A DNA stretch of 64,000 nt from Bradyrhizobiaceae bacterium PARB1 (GTDB taxonomy: Bacteria; Pseudomonadota; Alphaproteobacteria; Rhizobiales; Xanthobacteraceae). Below, piece after piece: positions 1 through 8,759 of the stretch. Location of the stretch: positions 186,001 through 250,000 of the forward strand of contig NKIY01000003.1 in assembly GCA_002256345.1 (NCBI GenBank), given 5' to 3'. The notes beneath the pieces are model-generated. The model did no database searches, was not told the DNA's origin, and was given only the letters and a program-made list of their open reading frames with translations. A program made the position numbers and the translations under genes. The stretch's first letter is position 1, and every line of letters begins with the position of its first letter.

Positions 1-247
1 GCTCCAGTTCGGGCAGCGTGACCGGAATGGTGTCGAGGAAGATCTTGCCGTCATTGGAGACGGTGATCGCCTTCGTGGTCGGCGTCGCGAGGCTCGGAGC
101 GGCGGAGGCCTTGGGCAGATTGACTTTCTGCCCTTGCACCGTCGCCGTCGTCATCACGATGAAGATGATCAGCAGCACGTAGGCGAGGTCCAACATCGGC
201 GTGATGTTGATATCGTCATACGGCTTGTTCTTGGCCTGGAGCTGCAT
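1..247 (-). CDS. exbD: Biopolymer transport protein ExbD/TolR family, partial (C-terminus beyond window)
   Basis: The first 82 residues of an ExbD/TolR protein, which forms the proton-driven inner-membrane motor with ExbB and energises TonB. The visible part has a short cytoplasmic start (MQLQAKNKPYDDINITPMLD), one membrane helix (about residues 21-37, with the family's conserved Asp at its start in TPMLD) and the beginning of the periplasmic domain. The ATG lies 5 nt after the stop of the ExbB-like gene, so the two are clearly one operon. The gene runs off the left edge, so its end and the next gene cannot be seen; a TpsA exoprotein gene could lie further on, but that is a guess. Confidence 0.9.
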   Translation of the reverse strand, partial: MQLQAKNKPYDDINITPMLDLAYVLLIIFIVMTTATVQGQKVNLPKASAAPSLATPTTKAITVSNDGKIFLDTIPVTLPELE

Positions 248-252
248 CGTTG

Positions 253-2244
253 TTACTCAGCAGCCTGGCGATGGTCGGCGACCGGCTCGTTGGCATAGAA
301 TTCGGCCATCTTGGTCACGAACTCGTCGATGAAGACCTGCATGTCGGAGGTCAGTTCGCCGATACGCGTCACCAGATAGTTGTAGGCGAACAGCGCAGGG
401 ATAGCGACGAACAGGCCGGCGATGGTGGCGACGAGCGCCGCGGCGATACCCGGTGCGATGGCGTTGACGTTGACGTCGCCGCTTTCCGCGATGGCCGCGA
501 AGGTGATCATGACGCCGACCACGGTGCCGAGCAGGCCGAGGAACGGACCACCCGAGATCGAGATCGTCAGCACCACCATCAACTTGTTGAGACGCTGGCT
601 CTCCTTGACGAACATGCTGTCGAGCGCTGCGCGGATCGCCGAGATCGAAGCGCCGTTCAGGCGGATCATGTCGCTATTGGCGAAGCGGTGGCTGATCTGC
701 TCGGCACCGACGTGATAGATGCGGTACAGCGAGGACGCACGGACCACCTGCGCTTCTTCTTCGTCGAGCTTGCTCCCGAGCACAGCGGCATTCTCGTCGG
801 CTTCGCCACGATCGAGCGCGGTCAGATTGTCGGCCAGCTGGCGGAAGCTCTTCATGAAGCGGTCGTTGGCCTTGGCCTGACGCTTCATATAGCTGACGCG
901 GTCCCAGGTGACGATCCAGCTGGCGACAGCCATCACCATCAGCAAGGCGATCACGATCCAGCCGTCGATGGTCACTGCCTTCAGGATGATGGCGAAGTGG
1001 CCCGACATCCAGCTGGCGGTCTCTTCATCGTTGCTGAAGGCGATCAGCTTGGCGGGCTCAGTGCCCTGCTCGACCGCAGCGAATTTAATGAAGCCCGGCG
1101 AACGCGCGATCTTGGAGATCTGCAGTTCGTCGATGTCGCCGACGAAACCGGCCATCGCTGCGGCTGCAACAGGGGCAACAGCGGCTTCAGCGGCGGGGGC
1201 GGTTCCGTCGGCGGCAGGAGCTGCGGCATCGGCCGCAGGCGCTGCGGGGGCAGCGGCCGCGGGCGGCGGGGCATCGCCGCCCAGGCGCGCCACACCGGTC
1301 AAGGCAGGGAGCGAGGCATTCAGGGTCGCATAGGGCGCACCGTTCAGATAGACGGTGACGGTGCCGCTGGCGGCGACCACTGCCAGATGATTCCAGGAGT
1401 TGGCGGCAACGGGCGCACCTGCACCGCTGCGCTGCGTGCCGGCGGCATTGCTCACTTCGACGAAGGGCGAGCCGTTGTCGAGACCGATCACCACGCCATT
1501 GGCACCGTCGCGGCGGCTGAACAGCGCCGAATTCGGCACAGCGGCGGCCGGCTTGATCCAGGTCGAGAACGTGAACGGCGCACTGTCAGCCATGCCGAGC
1601 GATGGCGAAGCAGGAAGCGTGACGATGTTACGACCATCGAGACGCAGACCGGTGCCGATCAGCGAGCCGTCAGCCGGCTGCCCCACGCTCTGCGCATTGT
1701 TGGCCCAGACCGAGGCGTCGATCGCCGGCGTGCCGCGCTCGTTGAAGTGATACACCAGCGCGGTGTCGGCATCATAGGTGCCCTTGGAGTCGTTGATCGC
1801 CGCGGCCTTCTTGTTGCCGTAGTAGATCCAGAAATCCGACTTGGCGCCCGGCGCCACATTCGGCACCGAGACCCAGACGAGTGCCTCGCCGAGCAGGGAA
1901 TCCCACTTTTCGACGTGGTGCTTCAGCGGAGTCTTGTCGTCGGTGGCGACGAAGCGCAGATCGCTGCCGTCATCCTTGGCCAGGCTGAAGCGGAAGTTGC
2001 CGGAATGCAGACGCACCAGTACCGGCACGGTGCCGATCGGATCGGTGATGTTGGCGCCGGTGGCGCTCGCATCGATATTGATCTTCTTGCGCAGCTGCCA
2101 CTCGTCGTTCCACCAGGCATTCGCCGTGGACGGAAACAGCGTCATCGCCGCGGCGAAACCGAGCGCGAGGCCCGCCGCCGCATTCTTCATTCGCCGGCGC
2201 AGGCTCGAGACGCCCATGCTCATGTGACCGTTCCCCATCGTCAT
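253..2244 (-). CDS. DUF2341-LamG ectodomain fused to a MotA/TolQ/ExbB proton channel
   Basis: A 663-residue fusion. Residues 20-43 look like a signal peptide ending TANA. About 44-165 match a DUF2341 domain (WWNDEWQLRKKI start, DFWIYYGN), and about 170-325 plus 366-391 a LamG/concanavalin-like domain (FTFSTWIKP, FVGDIDELQIS). A 40-residue Ala/Pro stretch (326-365) is inserted before the last LamG strand. A membrane helix at about 416-446 leads into a MotA/TolQ/ExbB domain to the C-terminus, with the conserved GLLGTVVGVMITF segment. Its start overlaps the stop of the TpsB gene by one base (TGATG), which supports coupling and this start codon. Inferred role: ExbB-like motor subunit carrying a periplasmic lectin-like domain. 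The channel assignment is firm; the ligand of the ectodomain is unknown. Confidence 0.88.
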   Translation of the reverse strand: MTMGNGHMSMGVSSLRRRMKNAAAGLALGFAAAMTLFPSTANAWWNDEWQLRKKINIDASATGANITDPIGTVPVLVRLHSGNFRFSLAKDDGSDLRFVATDDKTPLKHHVEKWDSLLGEALVWVSVPNVAPGAKSDFWIYYGNKKAAAINDSKGTYDADTALVYHFNERGTPAIDASVWANNAQSVGQPADGSLIGTGLRLDGRNIVTLPASPSLGMADSAPFTFSTWIKPAAAVPNSALFSRRDGANGVVIGLDNGSPFVEVSNAAGTQRSGAGAPVAANSWNHLAVVAASGTVTVYLNGAPYATLNASLPALTGVARLGGDAPPPAAAAPAAPAADAAAPAADGTAPAAEAAVAPVAAAAMAGFVGDIDELQISKIARSPGFIKFAAVEQGTEPAKLIAFSNDEETASWMSGHFAIILKAVTIDGWIVIALLMVMAVASWIVTWDRVSYMKRQAKANDRFMKSFRQLADNLTALDRGEADENAAVLGSKLDEEEAQVVRASSLYRIYHVGAEQISHRFANSDMIRLNGASISAIRAALDSMFVKESQRLNKLMVVLTISISGGPFLGLLGTVVGVMITFAAIAESGDVNVNAIAPGIAAALVATIAGLFVAIPALFAYNYLVTRIGELTSDMQVFIDEFVTKMAEFYANEPVADHRQAAE

Positions 2245-4007
2245 CAGAATTCACCCCAGATACGGAAGTTCACGCGCCCTGTATTGGCATGCGTGTAAGC
2301 TTGAGTAATCATCGGCACCGAATAGGCGATCGAGCCATTGAAGCCTTCGAAGACCTTGAAACGAGTGCCAGCGCCGTAGCTCCAGACGTCGAAACGCGTC
2401 TGCTGCTCGGGCAGCGGCCGCTGCACGCGGACATGACCGGCATCGACAAAACCGAAGAAGCGCCATTCGTTGAAAGTCGTGAAACGCGCGTTGCCTTGCC
2501 CGGTCTCGTCCTTCATCTCCTTCTGCAGCATGCTGCCGACATCGGGAGAGCGGATTTCGATATTGCCGACGATACCGTCATCGCCCAGCACTTCGGATTC
2601 GAGATAACCGCGAACCGTATCCATACCGCCGATGCTGAACTGCTCGCTCGACACTTGCGGACCGTCGGAGACCTGTGCAGCCACCTTGGTCCAGAACTGG
2701 AAGCCTTCCGGCAGCTCATGCGTATGAGCGAGATCGACATTCAGATGCGTGAAGCTGCCAGATGCCCATGCGCGCTTGTTGTCGAATTCGCGCCAGTCGT
2801 CACCCACCGGACGCATGGCCGCAGTGATCGACGCATTGAGCTGGGTCAGCGACTTCTCGCCCTGGAATGTCGCGCCATAGCTTGCGACCGCTGGGAAATA
2901 GGTGATCGGCGTGCCGAAACCGTTTCCACTTAGATCCCGCATCGTCTGATCGAAGTGCTTGTAGTCCATACCGGCAGACAGGGTATGGAAGAAGTTCTCA
3001 CGCGCCGGCAGCGTCATGACGGCACGCGCACCGATGATCTGGCCCGGACCGACCACGTTCATGCCGCCGACAGTGGCAACGTCGCTGCTCGACTTCACGC
3101 CGTAGACCAGCGCGCTCAGCCAATCGATATCCTCAAAACGCGCCATATACGAAGCCGAGAAAACTTCGGCATCCTTCGAGTTTTCCGGCGCAACCTGATA
3201 GGTGAAGCTGAACGAATGGCCGAGCTGCCACAGATTGTCGTAACGCGCCGTACCGATCAGCCGCGACCCAGACGTATTCGGCGAGCGACGATTGTTGAGT
3301 TCCACGCTACCGTGGAAAGGCGCCTTGTCTTCGATATTCAGATCGACGTCGACGGTACCCGGCGTCACACCCGCGCGCAGCGCCGGCGTCACGCGGCGAT
3401 CCGGCCACTGATTGAGACTGACGATATCCTTCGTCACCGCATTGAAGTTCGGCACGGTGCCTGGCTTCAACGACGCCGCCTTGTCCTTGACCTTGTCGAT
3501 ATCGAAGTAGCGCGAATTCTTCACGCGCAACTGACCGACCTTCATTTCGGTGACCTTCAGGATCACACGTCCGGTAAGCGCGTTCTGCTGCGGCACCGAC
3601 ACACTGACGGTCTGAAAACCCTTGTCGTGATAAGCCTTTTCGAGCGCCGCACGCGCCTTCTCGACATCGTCCGCCGTACGATTGGGACCAAGGAACGGAT
3701 AGATCGCCTCCTCGACGTCGATCTGCGGCAGCTTGTCGGCGCCCTGCACTGCAAAGTCATCGATATCGAAACGCTGCAGCGGCGCGGCGGGCGCAGCCGG
3801 AGCAGCCTCGGCCGCGGGCTTGTTACCAGCCGCCTTCGTATCCGAAGATTTCGCCTCAGCCTGCTGGCTTGGCGCCGCCTGGACCGATTGAGAAGCACCA
3901 ACGAGAGCGCCGATGCTTGCGAGCATCAGGACTGCCGGAGCCGAGGATTGCAAAAACCGCCACTTCGGCAGTTTCGCGCCGACATCGTCTCGAAGAAAAA
4001 GAAGCAT
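2244..4007 (-). CDS. ShlB/FhaC/HecB family outer-membrane transporter (TpsB) of two-partner secretion
   Basis: A 587-residue outer-membrane protein. A signal peptide runs to about residue 45 (SVQA-AP), followed by a low-complexity Ala/Pro/Lys linker, POTRA domain(s) at about 78-220 (FDIDDFAVQGADKLP, then VILKVTEMKVGQLRVKNSRYF), and a 16-strand-type barrel with the C-terminal surface-antigen region (VRGYLESEVLGDDG). Length fits the TpsB family. Such proteins export a large filamentous TpsA partner across the outer membrane. No TpsA gene is visible, and the left edge is close. It is preceded by FecR and a FecI-type sigma factor and followed by ExbB- and ExbD-like genes, which is unusual because TpsB proteins are not thought to need TonB energy. 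Confidence 0.9.
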   Translation of the reverse strand: MLLFLRDDVGAKLPKWRFLQSSAPAVLMLASIGALVGASQSVQAAPSQQAEAKSSDTKAAGNKPAAEAAPAAPAAPLQRFDIDDFAVQGADKLPQIDVEEAIYPFLGPNRTADDVEKARAALEKAYHDKGFQTVSVSVPQQNALTGRVILKVTEMKVGQLRVKNSRYFDIDKVKDKAASLKPGTVPNFNAVTKDIVSLNQWPDRRVTPALRAGVTPGTVDVDLNIEDKAPFHGSVELNNRRSPNTSGSRLIGTARYDNLWQLGHSFSFTYQVAPENSKDAEVFSASYMARFEDIDWLSALVYGVKSSSDVATVGGMNVVGPGQIIGARAVMTLPARENFFHTLSAGMDYKHFDQTMRDLSGNGFGTPITYFPAVASYGATFQGEKSLTQLNASITAAMRPVGDDWREFDNKRAWASGSFTHLNVDLAHTHELPEGFQFWTKVAAQVSDGPQVSSEQFSIGGMDTVRGYLESEVLGDDGIVGNIEIRSPDVGSMLQKEMKDETGQGNARFTTFNEWRFFGFVDAGHVRVQRPLPEQQTRFDVWSYGAGTRFKVFEGFNGSIAYSVPMITQAYTHANTGRVNFRIWGEF

Positions 4008-4136
4008 GCACCAAGCCCATAAGAGGGCACACCGAGAGCGAGCCGCGCGCTCGCAATCAGGTCCCTATGTCCAGAAGACGTTTGGGCGACTATCAACCCG
4101 CAAAAGAAAATTAAGAAAAACGTGCGGACCGAATCA

Positions 4137-4166
4137 CGTGGCACGAGAGGTGACAAAAATGCCACG
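4137..4166. promoter_or_regulatory. 7-bp inverted repeat upstream of the TpsB gene
   Basis: A perfect inverted repeat, CGTGGCA, 16 bases, TGCCACG, lies in the 204-nt gap between the FecR and TpsB genes, about 130 nt upstream of the TpsB start. It could be a regulator site or part of a promoter. No clear -35/-10 pair could be assigned, so the function is inference. Confidence 0.3.
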
Positions 4167-4211
4167 CAGCCGGCGACATCTGCGCCGGAGCCGAATGATA
4201 TCAACGGATTA

Positions 4212-5207
4212 TCAGCTGAGCAGAACGACGCCGCCGGGCAATGCCCGCACCTTCACCGCATAAAGCTGGCGGACCTGCGCGACGAAATCGTCGAGCTGGT
4301 CGGTATGAAAGGTGCCGTTGACCAGGCGCTGACCGAGGTCGGAATTGGTCACGACGATCTTGCCCGGACGATAGCGATTGATCTCGCTGACCACGGTGGC
4401 AAGTGGCTTGTCCTTGAAAATCAGCAGCTTTTCCCGCCACGCCGAGAGAGTCTCGGAATCGGCCACGGGCACCGGCTTGCCGAGCGGCTCTGAAGCCGAA
4501 TACGCAATCTGTTGCCCGCTGGTCAGCTCGATACTGCGCCCGCCATGGCTCACGATGATCGAACCTTGAATGCAGACTGCCAGCACGACACCGTCGATAC
4601 AGCGGATATTCACTTCACCGGCCGAAGAGGCAATCTGGCCGTCTGCAGCAATCACCACCAACGGCTCAGACACCGACCGCCGTGCACTGATCGCAGCTTC
4701 TCCCGAGATCAACTCGATACGCGGATTGATGCCGCTGCCACGAACCGCCACGCTGGTCTGTGTATTGAGCTTCAGCGATACATTGTCCGCCAGGGCGACA
4801 TCGAGCTGCTCGCCCTTCGCCGTACGATAGTCCGCGGACATTTCCGCGAGCGAGGGCCACAGCTCCAATGGTGGCTTCACCACCATATAACCCGCAACCG
4901 AAGCAGCCATCGCTCCGCCGATCAATGCGCGCCGCGTGACGGCACGACGAGTAACGAAAGGCCGCACCTTTCGGCGCTCGAGCTCCGCCCCCATAGTGCC
5001 CAGATCGCGATACAGGCGCGCCGCCTGCCTGAACGCCGCCTCATGCGCAGGACTGAGCGCGCGCCAGCGCTGCAATTCGTCGGCATCGCCGACCGTCGCC
5101 CGCCCCGAGCGCAACAGTGCAACCCAGTCGATCGCCCGATCGAGCAAGCCGTTATCGTCACCCGACTCAGTCACCTGGGCACAACCGACTGAGCTCGATC
5201 GATGCAA
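4212..5207 (-). CDS. fecR: FecR family anti-sigma/sigma-regulator protein
   Basis: A 331-residue FecR-type regulator that passes a periplasmic signal to its ECF sigma factor. Visible in order: an N-terminal cytoplasmic DUF4880 segment (about residues 20-68, with AIDWVALLRSG and SPAHEAAFRQA), a single membrane helix (about 93-110) preceded by twin arginines (RRALIGG), a FecR beta-rich periplasmic domain (about 120-220), and a C-terminal DUF4974/STN-like domain (about 250-330, IFKDKPLATVVSEINRY). The RR motif fits reports that FecR proteins can be Tat substrates. The sigma gene lies 268 nt upstream on the same strand, and the TpsB gene is downstream. Confidence 0.93.
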   Translation of the reverse strand: MHRSSSVGCAQVTESGDDNGLLDRAIDWVALLRSGRATVGDADELQRWRALSPAHEAAFRQAARLYRDLGTMGAELERRKVRPFVTRRAVTRRALIGGAMAASVAGYMVVKPPLELWPSLAEMSADYRTAKGEQLDVALADNVSLKLNTQTSVAVRGSGINPRIELISGEAAISARRSVSEPLVVIAADGQIASSAGEVNIRCIDGVVLAVCIQGSIIVSHGGRSIELTSGQQIAYSASEPLGKPVPVADSETLSAWREKLLIFKDKPLATVVSEINRYRPGKIVVTNSDLGQRLVNGTFHTDQLDDFVAQVRQLYAVKVRALPGGVVLLS

Positions 5208-5475
5208 CAGTCGTCCCCACAGGGACGATAAGAAACCGGACCGGATAAATGATGCGGATCATTGATGTCGCGGAGCTTCTGATCTGACGAATCGAAATGG
5301 ATGACAGGACCTTCTCGATTACTAGACGGTTGAGACCACGCTATCCCGCAGCCGAATCGTCATTTAATGGCATAGATTTTTGCGAGCCGATAGTTTTGGG
5401 CCGGCACCAGTAACAACTAGACAAGAAAAAATTGGCCGAAATTCGCGCAAGCGATAGCCGGAAAATTCTGGAGCA

Positions 5476-6015
5476 TTAACGCGGACGAGGTCCACCGGTC
5501 CGTCTGATCAAGTCACGGTCGAGCCGCTGCGCGCAATGCTTCAGCGCATTGCGCAGATCGATTTCGACCGTTCTGATGCTTACGCCCAACTGTGCTGCGA
5601 TCTCGTGATCGGGCATTTTATTGACCACTGCGGACACGAAGACATGACGCGCGCGCGCAGGAAGCTCGGCTAGCGCGCGATCAAGGGCCTCAATATCCTG
5701 ACGCCCTTCCATCACCGCGACTGCATCCGGCGTATCATCCGGAATGTCGAGCAAGGCATCGACGGCATCGAGACTGAGATGGCGCTGCTCGACGCGGCGA
5801 CGGTCGGTCGCAACATTCAGCGCGATGCGGAACAAATAGTCTTTCGGGCTATTGACTGTGGGGGCATTCGACATCCGTTCGACACGCAAAAAAGTTTCCT
5901 GCAATGCGTCGCCGGCCAGCTCCGAAGAGCCGAGCTTTCGCGTCAAACGCTTGAAAAGGCCGGTGTAGTCGGCCGCCAAGACGTCGCGCAACGTTGTCCG
6001 ATCTACCCCACTCAA
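5476..6015 (-). CDS. FecI-like ECF RNA polymerase sigma factor
   Basis: A 179-residue ECF sigma factor. Region 2 lies at about residues 18-76 (DALQETFLRVER, DYLFRIALNVATDRRR) and region 4 at about 110-165 (LPARARHVFVSAVVNKMPDHEIA, with the helix-turn-helix VSIRTVEIDLRNAL). No extra C-terminal domain is present. It sits between TonB and FecR genes, so it most likely directs transcription of the downstream TpsB/ExbB/ExbD genes when FecR is triggered. The 268-nt gap before fecR contains no gene and could hold the fecR promoter. Confidence 0.93.
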   Translation of the reverse strand: MSGVDRTTLRDVLAADYTGLFKRLTRKLGSSELAGDALQETFLRVERMSNAPTVNSPKDYLFRIALNVATDRRRVEQRHLSLDAVDALLDIPDDTPDAVAVMEGRQDIEALDRALAELPARARHVFVSAVVNKMPDHEIAAQLGVSIRTVEIDLRNALKHCAQRLDRDLIRRTGGPRPR

Positions 6016-6132
6016 CGGTTATCGCCTTTATACACTAACCGGTCACTACCTCAGCAGGCAGGTTGTTACCGTCCGCTCATGACAAATTGATTACGGAACT
6101 GCGATCCATTTCACCGGGCGGCACGGATTTGT

Positions 6133-6840
6133 TCACCGTGCGTCAAATGCCACAGGCAGCAACACGGTGATGAGGTCGGGCATGTCAGCAGGAATACGTG
6201 GCAGCGGTTGTGCACGCCGAATCGTTTCCATCGCCTCCCGATCGAGCAGCGCGCGCCCCGAACTCGACTTCACATCGAGCCGAACCAATGTACCGTCGCG
6301 GCGCATCGCAAATAGCACGAGAACTTTGCCACTTGCGCCGGGATCGCGCTGATAGCGTTCGATATGAGTTTGTAACTGCTGCTGAAAGCGTGACGCTACT
6401 CCCGCAGAAACCGCCTGACGCTGGCCGCCTCCTGGCGGTCTCTGCATAGGAACCGAGGCCGGCTGCGGCCGCACCAACGGTTGCGGTGGCGCGATCTCCT
6501 GCTCGACCGGCGCCGTGCTCTGCTCCGAGATCCTCGCTTCCGTCTGGAAATCGACGATAGGCGGATTTGGTTGCACGGACGCTTGCTTGACCTCTGTCGC
6601 CGGAGCAGGCGATGCAATCAGTTCAACCTGAATCGTCGAGTGTCCCTGCCGCGCTGTCGGACCGACCGGCATTTGATGCAGCCAATAGACGCCCGCCGCG
6701 ACCAGTACCGGCACGAGCACCGCGCTGCCGACGAACCAGCGCCATGTGCCCGAGGTGGAGTCCCCATACAGATCGCCATCGAGACCCGCCCCTGCAGCGC
6801 CGGCTCCCTTCCAGGTCGTCGGTGAGCGCTTGCCCTCCAT
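6133..6840 (-). CDS. tonB: TonB family energy transducer
   Basis: A 235-residue TonB-like protein. A short cytoplasmic start is followed by one membrane helix (about residues 36-52, FVGSAVLVPVLVAAGVYWL), a Pro/Gln-rich periplasmic spacer (QPLVRPQPASVPMQRPPGGG) and a C-terminal TonB fold (about 150-235, with GTLVRLDVKSSSGRALLDREA and AQPLPRIPAD). The ATG at 6840 is chosen because it lies 2 nt after the stop of the STN gene; longer starts would overlap that gene heavily. It is likely the dedicated partner of the ExbB/ExbD pair downstream. Confidence 0.85.
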   Translation of the reverse strand: MEGKRSPTTWKGAGAAGAGLDGDLYGDSTSGTWRWFVGSAVLVPVLVAAGVYWLHQMPVGPTARQGHSTIQVELIASPAPATEVKQASVQPNPPIVDFQTEARISEQSTAPVEQEIAPPQPLVRPQPASVPMQRPPGGGQRQAVSAGVASRFQQQLQTHIERYQRDPGASGKVLVLFAMRRDGTLVRLDVKSSSGRALLDREAMETIRRAQPLPRIPADMPDLITVLLPVAFDAR

Positions 6841-6842
6841 CG

Positions 6843-7679
6843 CTAACGCACCGTGATCATGACCATGACGGGCTGCGGTGTATTGGCAGGCGGCGCCTGG
6901 CTCACCTGCAGGCCGTCGAGTACCCGCGCGATGGTCTCGTCGCGCTCCTGATCGCCGGACGACCGGAACAATTCGGTCTTGCGCACGGTGCGCGGATTGT
7001 CGATCCACAGCTTGATGCCCGCACTATAAGCACCGCTGCGCGTCTTGGCTTCCTTGCGCAGCGCGTGCTGGATGTCGGACTGAATGATGCCGCTATAGGC
7101 CCGCAATTGTGATGGATCGCTGCTCGGCCGCTGCCTGCGCACCACCAGGGTGTCGAGCGTAAGATCGACCTGGCCACCGAACACCGCTTCCGGCGGCGCA
7201 TCGGGATCGGCAGACGCCGGCACGAGCGTAATGGAATTGGAGCGCGTATAGCGGATCACCAGATCCGTATCCGCAAGCAACATGCGCAAGGCAGTATCGC
7301 GCGTATATTCGCCCTCGACCGGCACAGATAGCCGATCACCGGCCGCCCCGCTTTCGTAGAGCAGTTGCATGCCGGTGATCTTGCTATAGGCCTGCAGCGC
7401 CGCGGCCAGCGGTTGGCCCGGAATCTGGAATTTGATCGGCACATATTGGCGCGGATCGTCGCCCGCCGCGATCGCCGAAACCATGGCGCCGCCTGCAAGG
7501 ACAACTACCGCAACCAGAAGCGCCCGAATGTGGGATGCAGAGCGCAGCCGGCCAAGGCCCCATGCCCGCACATCGAAGGCCCATCCCGAATTCAGATCAT
7601 CCAAACGCTGACTGAGACGCATCTTGTGGATTTCGATTGAACCAACCAAACGCAACATCACGATTGCGCGATGCAGCAT
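6843..7679 (-). CDS. Periplasmic STN-domain protein with TonB-like C-terminus (signalling component lacking a receptor barrel)
   Basis: A 278-residue protein (shorter if Met8 or Met20 is the start). A hydrophobic segment at about residues 51-72 is a signal anchor or signal peptide. Residues about 80-153 form an STN (secretin/TonB short N-terminal) domain (FQIPGQPLAAALQAYSKITGMQLLY, DTALRMLLADTDL). The remainder, about 190-278, resembles a TonB C-terminal fold (GIIQSDIQHALRKEAKTRSG, IKLWIDNPRTVRKTELF). STN domains in TonB receptors signal to FecR. Here the domain stands alone, with no 22-strand barrel, and starts the tonB, sigma, fecR series. This resembles VreA of Pseudomonas aeruginosa PUMA3, from memory. 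Confidence 0.85.
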   Translation of the reverse strand: MLHRAIVMLRLVGSIEIHKMRLSQRLDDLNSGWAFDVRAWGLGRLRSASHIRALLVAVVVLAGGAMVSAIAAGDDPRQYVPIKFQIPGQPLAAALQAYSKITGMQLLYESGAAGDRLSVPVEGEYTRDTALRMLLADTDLVIRYTRSNSITLVPASADPDAPPEAVFGGQVDLTLDTLVVRRQRPSSDPSQLRAYSGIIQSDIQHALRKEAKTRSGAYSAGIKLWIDNPRTVRKTELFRSSGDQERDETIARVLDGLQVSQAPPANTPQPVMVMITVR

Positions 7680-7822
7680 TGCTGCCGTTCTTATCGAAGG
7701 AGATCAATGGCAGCAAGCATGACATCGCCAGGAACAGAAATCTGGATTAAATGACAATCGGATGACAGAAAAAGCGGAAGAGATGTTAGTTGTCTTTCCC
7801 CTGTGCCGTTGCTGTCGTCAAC

Positions 7823-8731
7823 ATGTCGTCCGGTGATGATGACCAGATAGGGATTCCTGCCTTGCCCAAACGTCTCCTGGTTTTCGGCCTCGGTTATAGT
7901 TGTCTTCATTTCATCCGCATGCATGCCGCTGCTTTTTCCGGGATCGGCGGCACCGTGCGCACAGAAGAGCGCCGCGTGTCTCTCGCAGATGAACCGCTCG
8001 ATCCGTTCCTGTTCGATGGTGCGTATGCCGATCCGGCGCTCGATCAGCGTATCGCACGTGCCGATCTCATCCTCGTCTCGGTCCCGCCCGAGAAGAACGA
8101 CGATCCCGTGCTTGCGCAATTCGGAGAGCAGATCGCAAGAAGCACAGCGCGCGTAATCTACCTCTCGACCGTCGGTGTCTACACCGATCATGCCGGCGCG
8201 TGGATCGATGAAACTGCAGCTGTAGCTCACGACGACAGCCGACGCGGCCGGCGCGTATATGCAGAGACAGAATGGCAAAGAACTTGCGGGGATCGCCTTC
8301 GCATCCTTCGTCTCGCAGGCATCTACGGACCCGATCGCAACGCCTTCATCAATCTCGCTAACGGACGCGCCCATCGCATCGTCAAGCGGGACCAGGTGTT
8401 CAACCGTATCCATGTCGACGACATCGCCCAGGCGATCGCTGCCGTCGCCGAACACCCACGTGCCGGCATCTGGAATGTCTGCGACGACGAGCCGGCGCCG
8501 CCGCAAGACGTCATCACTTACGCTGCCGATCTCATGCAGATCCCGCCGCCGCCCGAACAGGCTTTCGAGACCGCCGATCTCAGCCCGATGGCCCGCAGCT
8601 TCTACGCATCGAACAACCGCATCTCAAATGCACGGCTGAAGAATGAGCTGGGCATCAGTCTGCGGCATCCGAACTACCGCAGCGGTCTCGATGCGCTGTG
8701 GAACGGCGGCGCAGGCCGACCGTTATCTTAG
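7823..8731 (+). CDS. NAD(P)-binding SDR-type epimerase/reductase
   Basis: About 302 residues with a Rossmann start (KRLLVFGLGYS) and an extended-SDR layout: STVGVYTDHAG supplies the catalytic-region Ser/Tyr-type segment, LRLAGIYGPDRN follows, and FNRIHVDDIAQAI is a typical extended-SDR motif. It resembles YeeZ-like atypical SDR proteins that lack the full TGxxGxxG motif. The substrate is unknown. The start is uncertain: a TTG at 7790 would add 11 residues, ATG 7823 is used here, and neither has a clear ribosome site. It is divergent from the STN gene. Confidence 0.8.
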   Translation: MSSGDDDQIGIPALPKRLLVFGLGYSCLHFIRMHAAAFSGIGGTVRTEERRVSLADEPLDPFLFDGAYADPALDQRIARADLILVSVPPEKNDDPVLAQFGEQIARSTARVIYLSTVGVYTDHAGAWIDETAAVAHDDSRRGRRVYAETEWQRTCGDRLRILRLAGIYGPDRNAFINLANGRAHRIVKRDQVFNRIHVDDIAQAIAAVAEHPRAGIWNVCDDEPAPPQDVITYAADLMQIPPPPEQAFETADLSPMARSFYASNNRISNARLKNELGISLRHPNYRSGLDALWNGGAGRPLS

Positions 8732-8759
8732 GTTGAGAAATTGCAACGTGAACATTCTC

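Noticed and set aside
250-2298. A 682-codon open frame on the plus strand opposite the ExbB-fusion gene
   Set aside because: It lies antisense to a clear DUF2341-LamG-ExbB gene, is Arg/Asp/His-rich, has no domain, and is a shadow frame typical of GC-rich DNA.
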